DNA from: Micavibrio aeruginosavorus
Lineage (GTDB): Bacteria > Pseudomonadota > Alphaproteobacteria > Micavibrionales > Micavibrionaceae
Assembly (NCBI GenBank): GCA_003241475.1
Contig: QFQB01000031.1
Coordinates: 1 to 23,021, forward strand
Length of the DNA stretch: 23,021 bases
Direction: 5' to 3'
In this document: piece by piece, positions 1 to 7,989 of the stretch
Position numbering within the stretch: the first letter of the stretch is position 1
Layout: each line of letters begins with the position of its first letter
Program-made: the position numbers and the translations under genes
The notes under the pieces: generated by a model
Told to the model about the DNA's origin: nothing
Database searches by the model: none
The model's input: the letters and a program-made list of their open reading frames with translations, nothing else

Positions 1-3000
1 TCATCGAGATCAAGACCGCCTGCGCCGCCGCCGAGATTCATATTTTGTGAAAGGGTTTTGGATTCAATCGTCAAAACGCTGGAACCCGTGCCGCTGATTT
101 CATCGCCGATATCCATGTCGTCGGCGATCATTCTCAGATTGCGCGTATTCAAAGCAATTTCACCGCTGGTGGTTAAAAGCCCCTCGCCCGCGTCCCATGT
201 ATTATTCCCAGAGAGCCCAACATCGCCATCGATTACCAAATCGCCGCCATTGGTATCTATGCTGTTCGCGCCAAAATTGATATTTCCCGCGCCGTCATTC
301 TCGTAATCTGCGATCATAGAGATATTCAACTTTCCGGTACTGGATGTAATATTAAAACCATTATCGGAAATACTGTTGTCCGCGCGAAGGTCCAGATCGG
401 AAATGCCGATAATGGATTTGAGGATCGAATCCGTAATATGAAGATCGGCCAAATCAACGCCGTTGTTTTTGGCGTAGGCAAGGAAGTCGCCTGTACCCAA
501 CGTGATGCCGCCAAGATAGATGTCATTGCCGTAGACTTCTACATTATGCGCTTTGCCGGACAAGTCCCATGTATCGATATCGATATCGCCCGTGCCGTTT
601 GTAGCGTCGCCGATAATCAGCGTATCCGCCGATAAATAGCCCAATTCCGTATCCGTCAGGTTCAGATCGCCCGATCCGCCGCCGAGGCCAATGCTTGTTG
701 AGGCCGTGCGCGGCTTGATTAAAAGCATATCAGCCGCCGAAACAGCGGCGTTGTTCAAGTTGATCGAATCTGTTTCGAAAGTGATATCGCCAATGTCGCC
801 GCCGCCGCTTGTAGAGACGGAACCATTCGCAACTTCCACGTCGATGCCGCCGTTGGAATTACCCGTGAAGCTGATGTTCCCGCCGCCCGTAGCGCGGACA
901 ATCGCGTTATTGTGTTCGACGGAAACGCCAATTCTGCTGGTAGAATTAGAAGCCGTTCCGGTAAAGTCTATACTCCCCGTTCCTGTAGTTTCAACAAGCG
1001 CGCCATTGAAAACCGTGACGCCTTGCAGATTATCCCATCCGGCGCCCACCGTCGTCGCGGTTCCTGTTGCTGTTATGTTTCCGCTAACAGAGCTGACCGA
1101 CGTTCCCGCACCCATGATGAGAATACCGTCGTTGTCATTGTTTCCGTTGCCGCCGGTACCAGTCATAATAATATGGCCGGACGAAGTTTGCAGAACGGAC
1201 CCATTCTCTATGATAAGGCCGTTCAGCTGCGATCCGCCGGCATCGTCGTATCCATGACCATTCAGAATCAGCACGCCTGCGCCGGTGGAGATATCGCCAT
1301 TGTAGAGACTGACGCCTCTGGTGTAGGAACCGTTGCCGTAAGCCAAAACCTTATCTGCACCGGTTGAAGCGGCATCATCCGCCGTGCCGTAAATGCCGTC
1401 CGCGCCAAACAAGGTTCCGCTGCCGCCGCCCGCAACGAAATATCCGCCGTTTGTGACAATCGCACTATTCTGTATGTGCACAGCGCCGTTTTGGTCTGCG
1501 TCGCGGTCGGCATTGAGGAGGATGTTCAAGCTGCCTGTTGCAGCCGTTATATTCGCGTTGTCGTCGAAAACAATGTTTTCATCGGCCAAAAGATTCAGTT
1601 TTGAGCCGCCCGAAACAGATTTATCAAGCGATGCCGACACTGTAATGCTGCCAAGATCGCCGCCATTGTCTTTCGCAAAAGCCGAAAAATCGCCTGTCCC
1701 CATCGTCATGCCGCCGATATCGATATCGTTGCCGTAGATTTCAATGCCTGAATAGCCCTTTGCGGAATAGTTCCAGCTGTTCAAATCTATATCGCCGGTG
1801 CCATCAGCCGCATCGCCGATGATTAGTTTTCCAGCACCGTTGAAATAGCCAAGCTCGGCATCGGTCAAATTCAGGTCGCCCGTACCGCCGCCAAGGCCGA
1901 TCGTTTGCGACGCTGTACGCGGCTTGACGGTCATATCGCCTTTTGTCTGGATGGTTGTCCCCGTATTGGCGAAATCTATTGTATTGGCATTGAATATTAT
2001 ATCGCCCGTGCCGTTGGCATCACCAATCGATAAAACACCTGTAGACGCCGTCCATATATCACTGATTGTTCCGGTTGTACCGCTCGCGGTAGCATTCAAC
2101 GTAATATCGCCGCTACCTGTGGAATAAATACTAAAGTCCTGCCATGAATGTATACCGGCTGCATGAACGCCGTTTGTACTTGTTGTCCCCGTACCAGTTA
2201 AAATGACGTTTCCGTTTACCGTGTGGATTGATCCACCTGCGCTATAGAGTTCTATGCCGTAAGACCAGCCGCCCGTCGTCCCTGTGCGCGTTCCGGTGAT
2301 TTCGATGTCGCCGCCCGTGGCGCCGTCGGTGTGGATGTTGTTGGCGCCTTCGAGATAGACGCCCGTGCCGTATGTTCTGGACCGCGCGTTCGTGCCTTCG
2401 ATCGTGATTTTGCCGTCATGGGCAAAAATCTCCGAATTGGCGATGTAAACACCCTGCTTGTCATTGGCATTCCCAGCGATGCCGTAGATATTGATATTCC
2501 CTGTACTAGACGTAATGATCTTCGAATTATTACCGATATAAAATCCGTGGTCGGCCGAGCCCCCCTGCGCACGGAACAAAATGTTCCCGCCTGCTGTATT
2601 ATAATCGACTCCCCAAAGAATACTGCTTGCACCAGCATAGCCATCGCCAATGCCATCAGCCGCTACGCCACCATTCGCACCATCATCCAAGCCACCAACA
2701 AGGTATAGATTTCCACCATTGGTACGAATTGTTCCCTGATGGTTGAAAGTTCCGTCATTGGCTGTATTATCGGCATCCATCCAAAGGATGAGGTTCATCA
2801 AGCCGCCCGTGGTTGTAATACCAAACGCTCCAGGTCCGGTTACATTATCATCGGCTTTTAGCGTTACTGTACTTGCTGACGTCCCTGTTTTAATAATATC
2901 GTTCTGAACGGTAATGACAGCGTTGTCGGCACTTTGTTTCCTGCCGTAAGCCAGAAAGTCTGCATTACCGAGTCTTAAGGTGTCGATGCTCATATCATTG

Positions 3001-3272
3001 CCGAAAATGCTCATCTTGCCGTCGCCCTGCGTCAGGCCGGTGATGTACATATCTCCGCCGTAAATTTCGACTTCGTAATTTTTACCTGTAAAGTCCAAAG
3101 AATTGATATCGAACGATCCCGTTCCAGTGCCGAGCGCATCACCGATGACGAGCTTCTTTCCTGGATTGAGATAACCCATTTCCGTTGTATCAAGCGTGAA
3201 TGTGCCTGAACCTGAAGCCAAACCAAACGTTGTGCCGACGGCTCCCGGCTTGAATGTCAGGACACTGTTGCC
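1..3272 (-). repeat. Large imperfect protein repeats in the exoprotein passenger
   Basis: A diverged module occurs in translation at about 3272-2930, 1932-1655 and 726-465, and a fourth copy begins at 60-1. Each starts with a KPR/ESK element and a GLGGG.GDLNLTD-like block. Then follow ELGY, (L)IIGDA, GTGDIDI, a W/LD.SGK element, V(E)IYGNDI, GG(I/M)T.GTGDF and AYAK. The second and third copies are the closest pair. The module is known from other FHA-type proteins and is not unique to this one. Nucleotide identity between copies is imperfect, so they look old rather than recently duplicated. Confidence 0.7.
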
Positions 3273-3704
3273 CGTGCCGGAGATATTGCCGCCTATTGTT
3301 GCATTGTTGCCTGTGATAGTCAGGTTGCTGCCGCCCATATTGACAGTCGACCCCGTCGTAACCGTGCCTGTTCCAGCATTCCAAACATTGTCGCCGGTTA
3401 AGGTTATGGCTTTGTTGAAATTAATTGCGCCGTTTTTAGTCGCAATATTGACGCTGCCAAGAGCGATAGAACCAGAACCATTCGCATCACTATCTGCAGT
3501 GAGTGTCAGTGCAAGACGGTTCGCGCCTGTCGCCTGAATGGTTGTATCGTTCAACACGATGTTATTGTGCGCCTGCAGCGTCAATGTTGAATTCGTCCCG
3601 GCGTTTTTATTGATATTGACGGTTCCGCTGGTGGTGATATTTCCTTCTTGCGATCCGCCTCCGGAAGTGGTGATCGTAACGCTGTTGCCGTTGTTCTCTG
3701 GATT
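1..3704 (-). pseudogene. Repeat-rich passenger part of a haemagglutinin-like exoprotein (3' part, partial)
   Basis: This is the continuation of the exoprotein gene whose 5' part lies at 3581-5021, read in a different frame. From about 3704 to base 1 one minus-strand frame has no stop codon, giving over 1200 residues, and it runs off the window. The residues are Gly, Asn, Thr, Ser and Asp rich, with motifs such as VTITTSG and TGTGDI. This is the composition of the parallel beta-helix passenger of two-partner-secretion exoproteins (FHA family). A module with KPRTAS, GLGGG.GDLNLTD.ELGY and IIGDA...GTGDIDI recurs about every 1.2-1.3 kb. The first residues in this frame (ENNGNSVTITTSG) directly extend the beta-helix pattern interrupted at the end of the 5' part, so a single missing base near 3698-3708 best explains the break. 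The C-terminus and any dedicated TpsB transporter gene are not in the window. Confidence 0.8.
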
Positions 3705-5021
3705 GAAGACGCATCGATTTGGTAATCGTCGGAGGGCGGATTGACCGTGCCGCCTGTGCCGGGAATACTATTCCCGCCCGTGCCCATGATAATCACATTG
3801 GAAGGATCGAGGAGCCATTCTCCGCCTTTTCCGACGTCGTTGTTGGCGCCCGCATCGACCGAGCCGAGCACGCCGAGATTGATCTTGCCTGAGGTTTCGA
3901 CGAAGCCGCCGTCGCCGGATTCCGATCCGCCCTTGGCCTCGATGGTGCCGTCCATATGCGTGGAATCATCCGCCCAGACGATGACCTTACCGCCGTCGCC
4001 AGATGTACCGGTCGTGTTCGCCTTGATCACGGCCGTGTCTTTAACATTCACAAACGCCGCATTGCGGATCGTACCCTTGCCTTGATAATCGCCGCCGACG
4101 TAAATCTCGCCGCCGCCTGTGGCGCCCGACGCATCCAGCGTGCCCGACACTTCGGTGTTTGCGCCTTCGAGAACGATCTTGCCGCCCTTGACGCTGGCAG
4201 ACGATACATCCACCAGGCCCGAAACATTGATCACGGCATCGACGATCTCTTTTGCGGCGGAGGCCGTCATCAGAACCGTACCGCCATGGGCCTTGATCGT
4301 GCCGCTGTTCGTGATCTTCGCATCGTCGAGCTTGACGTCGGTGGCCAGTTCTACCAGACCATCGCCGTAAAGATCGACTGTTGCTTTGTCGCCGGACGCC
4401 AGCGCCACGCGGCCCATGTTGGCCTGGATCAAACCGTTGTTGACGACCGTGGGTGCCACGAAGGCGGCGAGGCCCGCTTCAGATACGGTGATTGATCCGT
4501 TGTTGATGATTTGGCCGCCCGTGTTGGCATCGAAAATTTCAAGATGGTCGGAACCGCTCATGAACGCGCCATCGTCGATATCACCGGTGGATGCAATGAT
4601 ACCGCCGACATCGACCACGGAATCTTGTCCGAAGATCACGCCGTTGCGGTCAAGCACGACCACCGTTCCGTTGGCGCGTAGCGTGCCTAGAATTTTGGTC
4701 GGATCGCCGCTTCCCGTGACGCGGTTGACGGCGATCGATCCCGATCCCGGCTGGTAAAAGGTCGTGGTGGCATTCTTGCCGATGTCGAAACGGTCCCAGT
4801 TGATGACAACCCGGTCCGTGTTCTGGTGGATGTTCAGGTTGTTCCCGCTTTGACCGATCGTGGCCGAGCCACCAACCACATTGCCACCCGTCGGCAACGC
4901 ATTATCGTCCAGCGCAAACGCGTGCCAAATACGGGAATACGGAAGCGCACAGCGTGAGTGCTCCGACGGTCACGGCCTTTGCAAGACCGCGAAAACCAGC
5001 TCTCGTATTATGAGTGTCCAT
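3581..5021 (-). pseudogene. Signal peptide and TPS secretion domain of a haemagglutinin-like exoprotein (5' part, frameshifted)
   Basis: An ATG at 5021 opens a typical signal peptide: a basic N-region, then the hydrophobic stretch AVTVGALTLCASVFPYLA. That frame stops at 4902-4904. The mature N-terminus (AFA then LDDNALPTGGNVV) lies one base over and stays open to 3581. Dropping one base near 4922 would fuse them into a normal precursor with an A-F-A signal-peptidase site. The frame starting at 4897 carries the TPS domain of the FHA family: VINWDRFDIG, then ILGTLRANG, then DRNGVIFG, a variant of the NPNGI motif, which guides export through a TpsB outer-membrane pore. It ends at the WLLDPSNV.I segment typical just after this domain. 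After SSI, at about 3701, the frame becomes RTTATAL-type sequence unlike the family, while the expected beta-helix continues in the -1 frame. With two lesions the gene is probably inactive. Sequencing error is possible but less likely, because the phage genes nearby are intact. Confidence 0.8.
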
Positions 5022-5298
5022 GTTCCTGTTTTAAGTTTGCTTTAGAAAGATTAATTTTGGATAAAATTTGAGGTAAGGCATAAGGCTAGGCATGAGGAAA
5101 CAAGCGCGCAAAAACGCTATATTCCCTCCTGAATTTGGCCTAGGTCGGTTAAAAAGGGTTTAAGGAAACCGGCATGTGCGAAAGACGCCGCGAAAAGTCT
5201 CAAACTTATGGTTAATATGGCAAAGCAGAGCGCACCAAGTCCGTTGCTACTTTTTTCGCATCGGCTGGTTATCCATTTTTTCGGATTGTACGAAATAA
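5022..5298. other. Non-coding stretch between the exoprotein gene and the tRNA fragment
   Basis: This stretch separates the exoprotein start codon (5021) from the tRNA-Val fragment. I see no convincing gene on either strand. It should contain the promoter of the minus-strand exoprotein gene, but no clear -35/-10 pair stands out. The start codon at 5021 has only a short AGGA three bases upstream, a weak ribosome-binding site. The stretch is A/T-rich near 5041-5070, and an eight-base palindrome (ggcctagg, imperfect at its edges) sits near 5138. I assign no function to it. Confidence 0.4.
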
Positions 5299-5348
5299 TG
5301 GTGGGCAGTACAGGGATTGAACCTGTGACCCCTACCGTGTCGAGGAAG
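5299..5348 (-). other. 3' fragment of tRNA-Val(GAC), putative prophage attachment site
   Basis: Read on the minus strand, this is the 3' half of a tRNA. It has the anticodon stem strand CTTCC (5348-5344), a seven-base loop with anticodon GAC (5341-5339), and stem strand GGTAG. After these come the variable region, the T arm ACAGG-TTCAATC-CCTGT (5326-5310), acceptor strand ACTGCCC, discriminator A and an encoded CCA (5301-5299). The D arm and 5' acceptor strand that would pair with ACTGCCC are missing on the right. Position 33, normally U, is C, and the anticodon stem has one T-T mismatch, so it is unlikely to work as a tRNA. Phages often integrate into the 3' ends of tRNA genes. Host DNA lies on the 3' side and phage genes on the 5' side, as expected for the scar end (attR-like). 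The exact core length cannot be fixed from one end. Confidence 0.65.
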
Positions 5349-5363
5349 AGTTATACCGCATCA

Positions 5364-5621
5364 ATGGCGGTTATCACACGCATTCTGAAATCCAATGCGT
5401 TCAAAAACGATCAAAAAAGCAAGAACCAATCAGGAACCAAGGTTCAATTGAACCTAGGAGAATTACCTATTTTAAAGAGGGTTTTTAGGTATCTTTCGGA
5501 ACTTCGAAAACCCAAGACGAGGCCGTGCCCCTGTGGCGGTACTCAGATCCTTATTCACGGCTGGGGTGGCGATTACTGGACGTGCCAAGATTGCGACCGT
5601 GAAGATATTGCGGAGGATTGA
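5364..5621 (+). CDS. Small zinc-ribbon-like phage protein, start uncertain
   Basis: I do not recognise the family. The 85-residue product has a basic N-terminal half and a C-terminal CPCGG...WTCQDCDRED pattern, two cysteine pairs 14 residues apart that probably hold one zinc ion. The frame is open further upstream, but there it runs through the tRNA fragment (giving the well-known artefact peptide VGSTGIEPVTP), so the upstream starts are rejected. ATG 5364 follows a purine-rich GAGGAAGAG at a long spacing. TTG 5448 would give 57 residues and has AAGG five bases upstream. The N-terminal part is low in complexity and crosses a 16-base palindrome, so only the cysteine-rich C-terminus is well supported. 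It is the first gene of the plus-strand phage cluster, with its stop three bases from the next ATG. Confidence 0.5.
   Translation: MAVITRILKSNAFKNDQKSKNQSGTKVQLNLGELPILKRVFRYLSELRKPKTRPCPCGGTQILIHGWGGDYWTCQDCDREDIAED
5440..5455. repeat. 16-base perfect palindrome, possible operator or recombinase site
   Basis: The sequence AGGTTCAATTGAACCT is identical to its reverse complement. It lies about 95 bases inside the proposed attachment scar, at the start of the plus-strand small-gene cluster. The half ATTGAACCT also occurs in the tRNA fragment at 5315-5323 (T arm), so the palindrome may relate to integration, or it may be a dimeric repressor site. It overlaps the proposed first gene, which casts doubt on that gene's N-terminus. 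Confidence 0.35.
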
Positions 5622-5623
5622 GC

Positions 5624-5788
5624 ATGATATTCAGACTTTCCCTGAAATTCCGCAAATACGCGAAATCAACAAGAACCATCAACGCTAACAACTACGTAGA
5701 CCTGATCCGGCAGATTGATGAATCCCCGTTTTGGAAGAAGCAGTACGGGGCCGGTCGCGTGAGCATAAAGGAGGAGCCAACACCATGA
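5624..5788 (+). CDS. Small basic phage protein of unknown function (54 aa)
   Basis: This short open frame starts with ATG (MIFRLSLKFRKYAKS) two bases after the preceding stop and ends in TGA overlapping the next gene's ATG (ATGA). Such coupling, and the continuous packing of the cluster, make it likely to be real despite its size. The product is strongly basic at the N-terminus and has no cysteine pair, transmembrane segment or known motif that I recognise. The C-terminal VSIKEEPTP is encoded across the next gene's strong AAGGAGG ribosome-binding site, so its end may be shaped by that signal. The start has only a weak upstream GGAGG (5612-5616) at an acceptable distance. Confidence 0.5.
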   Translation: MIFRLSLKFRKYAKSTRTINANNYVDLIRQIDESPFWKKQYGAGRVSIKEEPTP

Positions 5789-6465
5789 CGCAAGCATTTA
5801 TTAGAACGGTAGTTGACAAAGAAAGCCTGAAAAAAATCGTCGCAAGCAAACTACGCGAAACTCACCCAAATGACGACACGCTAGGGCACAAAATCTGGGG
5901 CGTTGAATGGGCGATAGACATGCCAGATTACAACGGGGCTTTTGATGGATGTTTCAGGCCGGATATTAAGGTTGAAATTGACGGGCTTGTGGTGAAGGGT
6001 GCGGAAAACGCAGAAGAGTGGTCGCAACTAAACGAATATAGATTGGCCGCGCAAAACGACATCGCCCCCACGCCCCCTAGCGATATGCCGGAATTGCTAC
6101 CCTGCCCGTTTTGCGGAGGAAAGGCCGAATTTCAATATGCATCCGATTTAGATGATTGCGATGTTGGTATTATCGAATGTACTAACATTGACTGCTTCAC
6201 GAATTGGTCACCGCAGACACGAGAAGAAATGACTGCGGCCTATAATATCCGCGCCGACCTTCTGCCGCAACCAGAACCATGCATCACGTTGTCGGCGTTG
6301 AAGGCGCTGGCTGAGGGGATGAAGAAACATTATAACCCTGCTATTTCTTCGTTCGCGGTCAACATGGCTACAGAAAAAGATGTAGAATATTGTGATGAAC
6401 TTAATAAAGAATACAACGCCGCGCTGGATCAACTCGTAGAAGCGGCGGGAAAGGAGTGCGGGTGA
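5785..6465 (+). CDS. Lar-like zinc-ribbon protein of phage origin
   Basis: This 226-residue protein starts at ATG 5785, chosen because AAGGAGG lies at 5768-5774 and the codon overlaps the previous stop; the frame is open about 54 bases further upstream. Residues 1-95 are a domain I do not recognise. Residues about 103-155 contain ELLPCPFCGG, then a second Cys pair (C132, C137), a Trp and a Tyr-Asn-Ile-Arg ending. This matches the Lar restriction-alleviation type zinc ribbon (Cys pairs, W, YNxR). The known Lar protein of the Rac prophage modulates type I restriction. Many phage proteins share only this fold, so an anti-restriction role is an inference. The C-terminal 70 residues are helical and acidic. 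The stop overlaps the next start (TGATG), implying translational coupling. Confidence 0.7.
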   Translation: MTQAFIRTVVDKESLKKIVASKLRETHPNDDTLGHKIWGVEWAIDMPDYNGAFDGCFRPDIKVEIDGLVVKGAENAEEWSQLNEYRLAAQNDIAPTPPSDMPELLPCPFCGGKAEFQYASDLDDCDVGIIECTNIDCFTNWSPQTREEMTAAYNIRADLLPQPEPCITLSALKALAEGMKKHYNPAISSFAVNMATEKDVEYCDELNKEYNAALDQLVEAAGKECG

Positions 6466-6698
6466 TGGGGTGTAAATGCGTCCAATGCAAAGAGTGTGAT
6501 GGTTCTGGATCGGTGTTTTACTCATTTTCCGGCAAGTATTTGGGCACACGGCGGCTTGACGATTTGGATGATCTTCAAACTTGTAGTGAGTGCCAAGGTG
6601 CGGGCGTCCTAGAATATTGCGATCATTGCACAGAAGAAATGGAGCAGGAAGAAATCGAAAATGAAGAGCGCGAACGCAGAGAAATGGCGAGGAGATAG
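6465..6698 (+). CDS. DnaJ-type cysteine-rich small protein
   Basis: This 77-residue protein starts at ATG 6465, preceded by GGAG at 6452-6455 and overlapping the previous TGA; an upstream GTG at 6456 is possible. It has CKCVQCKECDGSGS near the N-terminus, CSECQGAG in the middle and CDHC afterwards. CxxCxGxG repeats are the hallmark of the DnaJ zinc-finger domain, which holds two zinc ions, but there is no J domain. The C-terminal 20 residues are almost all Glu, Arg and Met, probably a charged helix. Stand-alone DnaJ-finger proteins are common in phages and their roles are mostly unknown. It sits between the Lar-like gene and a hypothetical gene, three bases before the next ATG. Confidence 0.7.
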   Translation: MGCKCVQCKECDGSGSVFYSFSGKYLGTRRLDDLDDLQTCSECQGAGVLEYCDHCTEEMEQEEIENEERERREMARR

Positions 6699-6701
6699 AA
6701 A

Positions 6702-7232
6702 ATGACCCAGCCCGACCCCCACGCTGCTGATAAGGCAGAGGCTTTGCAGGCCCTTAAAGGATTGCAATTAACGGATCGTCTTTTGAACGATTTAGGAAGC
6801 ATAGTCAAAGACAGCTTGGCCCATGAGAAGATTATCGATGCAATGATACCGCTTTCCAAAATGGCCCTTTCCGCCGAAACCCCGCAGCCTTGCGAGGGCG
6901 TGGATAGAGTGACCGCTGATGATTTTTGGCCAATCAATTCAACCGAAAAGGGAAGTGAGCCTATTACACGGCCTCGCATAGACTGGTGGTGGCTTTGCAA
7001 AAAGATTGAATTTCAACGCAGGGAATTGAAACAGCTTAATGAATGGCTTTCCGTCTATAGGAAAAAAGCAGAAACCCCCACCCCGCAGTTGCCGCAAAGC
7101 GAGGCGGTAGAAGCGTTTGAATGGCTGTGCGTGAACTTCATTCACCCGCATGACAGACCCATTATAGCTGATGGTTATGTTGGAATCGTCCGTGCAGCCC
7201 TCACCCGCCAGCAAGCGAAAGAGGGGGTGTGA
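6702..7232 (+). CDS. Hypothetical phage protein (176 aa)
   Basis: I do not recognise this family. The start ATG 6702 has GGAG ten bases upstream and follows the previous stop by three bases. The N-terminal third (residues 5-55) is a predicted helical region (ADKAEALQALKGLQ, then IIDAMIPLSKMAL). Proline-rich linkers follow (ETPQPCEG and ETPTPQLPQ). A central block has the run DWWWLCKKIEF, and the C-terminal part has FEWLCVNFIHPHDRPI. The layout of modules joined by Pro/Thr linkers is typical of mosaic phage early proteins. Only two isolated cysteines are present, so no zinc site is obvious. The stop overlaps the next start (TGATG). Confidence 0.6.
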   Translation: MTQPDPHAADKAEALQALKGLQLTDRLLNDLGSIVKDSLAHEKIIDAMIPLSKMALSAETPQPCEGVDRVTADDFWPINSTEKGSEPITRPRIDWWWLCKKIEFQRRELKQLNEWLSVYRKKAETPTPQLPQSEAVEAFEWLCVNFIHPHDRPIIADGYVGIVRAALTRQQAKEGV

Positions 7233-7597
7233 TGGAAAATGATGAATTTAAAGCTTATGTCCGGCGCGTATCTTTCGACATATCACTAACGGGTCCGCAA
7301 TGTTTGGTGTTGGTCGCGGCATATAGAAAGCTGCATATTCAATATGGGCATTTCGTTCCAGCTGTGAAGGGATTGGAAAGAAAAGGCTTCATCACGCATA
7401 CTTATGCTCTTTGGAATGAAGAAGGCATGTTTGGTCGAATTGAAAACAGAAATACGGGATTGTTTTCAGGTTCAAAACCATGTTTCCGGTTGACAGATGA
7501 AGGAAGACTTTTGGCAGCATTGGTCGAAAAGGCAGAAATTCCAGAAATAGAAAATCTGTTGAAATCGGTAAAAGCATATAAGGAAGAAATCGCATGA
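7232..7597 (+). CDS. Winged-helix-like small phage protein
   Basis: This 121-residue protein starts at ATG 7232, coupled to the preceding TGA and preceded by the purine-rich GAGGGGG; a GTG one codon upstream is also possible. The order of elements suggests a winged helix-turn-helix. There is a helix LTGPQCLVLVAAYRKL, then VKGLERKGFITHTYA (recognition helix and first strand), then a wing-like loop, and PCFRLTDEGRLLAALVEKA, which recalls the LT.EG...L ending of MarR-type domains. This is inferred from pattern alone, and whether it binds DNA is unknown. It is embedded in the plus-strand small-gene cluster, and its stop overlaps the following ATG (ATGA). Confidence 0.55.
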   Translation: MENDEFKAYVRRVSFDISLTGPQCLVLVAAYRKLHIQYGHFVPAVKGLERKGFITHTYALWNEEGMFGRIENRNTGLFSGSKPCFRLTDEGRLLAALVEKAEIPEIENLLKSVKAYKEEIA

Positions 7598-7989
7598 CCC
7601 CCAAAGAACCGCCCGCCAGCGTATCGGCAAACCAGATTGATGTTTCTAAAATTCGTCAGTGGACTTTTCACGAATGCGACAATTGCAAAGCTATGTATCT
7701 GGATGATCCAGTTACCGTATGCGATTGCGAACACAATGCCGACAAATTCACAAAAAGAATTATGATTGATATTGACCACCTCGCCGCCAACGGCCACCTA
7801 GACAAGCCCGTGCCGGACGGTTGGAAACTTGTTCCGGTTGAGCCTACGGACGATATGATACAAGCGGCATTAGATAATTGCCCTTTCGTAATCGAGGAGG
7901 AGGACGTTTGCGAAACCACAGACACTTTAATGATAGTTTACAAAGCCATGCTATCCGCCGCGCCCGTTCAGACAGATGGCGGTGAGTGA
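7594..7989 (+). CDS. Phage protein with Cys pairs and a DGWKLVPVEPT motif (131 aa)
   Basis: The ATG at 7594 overlaps the previous stop. Residues about 28-45 carry CDNCKAMYLDD...CDCEH, a zinc-ribbon-like cluster of four cysteines. Residues about 69-95 read PVPDGWKLVPVEPTDDMI, a signature seen in many unrelated phage early proteins (PxGWxLVPxEPTxxM followed by an A-rich helix). There it marks a small module of unknown function. The C-terminus is acidic, then helical (TLMIVYKAMLSAAPV). The combination suggests a two-module mosaic protein. I cannot assign a biochemical role. The stop codon overlaps the ATG of the next tiny gene. Confidence 0.6.
   Translation: MTPKEPPASVSANQIDVSKIRQWTFHECDNCKAMYLDDPVTVCDCEHNADKFTKRIMIDIDHLAANGHLDKPVPDGWKLVPVEPTDDMIQAALDNCPFVIEEEDVCETTDTLMIVYKAMLSAAPVQTDGGE

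Noticed and set aside
58..4757. Several plus-strand open frames of 60-190 residues opposite the exoprotein gene
   Set aside because: They are mirror frames of a low-stop beta-helix gene; compositions are Pro/Ala/Ser-rich without motifs, ribosome-binding sites or start/stop coupling.
5208..5363. Upstream extension of the first plus-strand gene back to ATG 5208 (includes VGSTGIEPVTP)
   Set aside because: That peptide is the translation of a tRNA 3' end read backwards, a well-known annotation artefact, and the codons run through non-coding host sequence.
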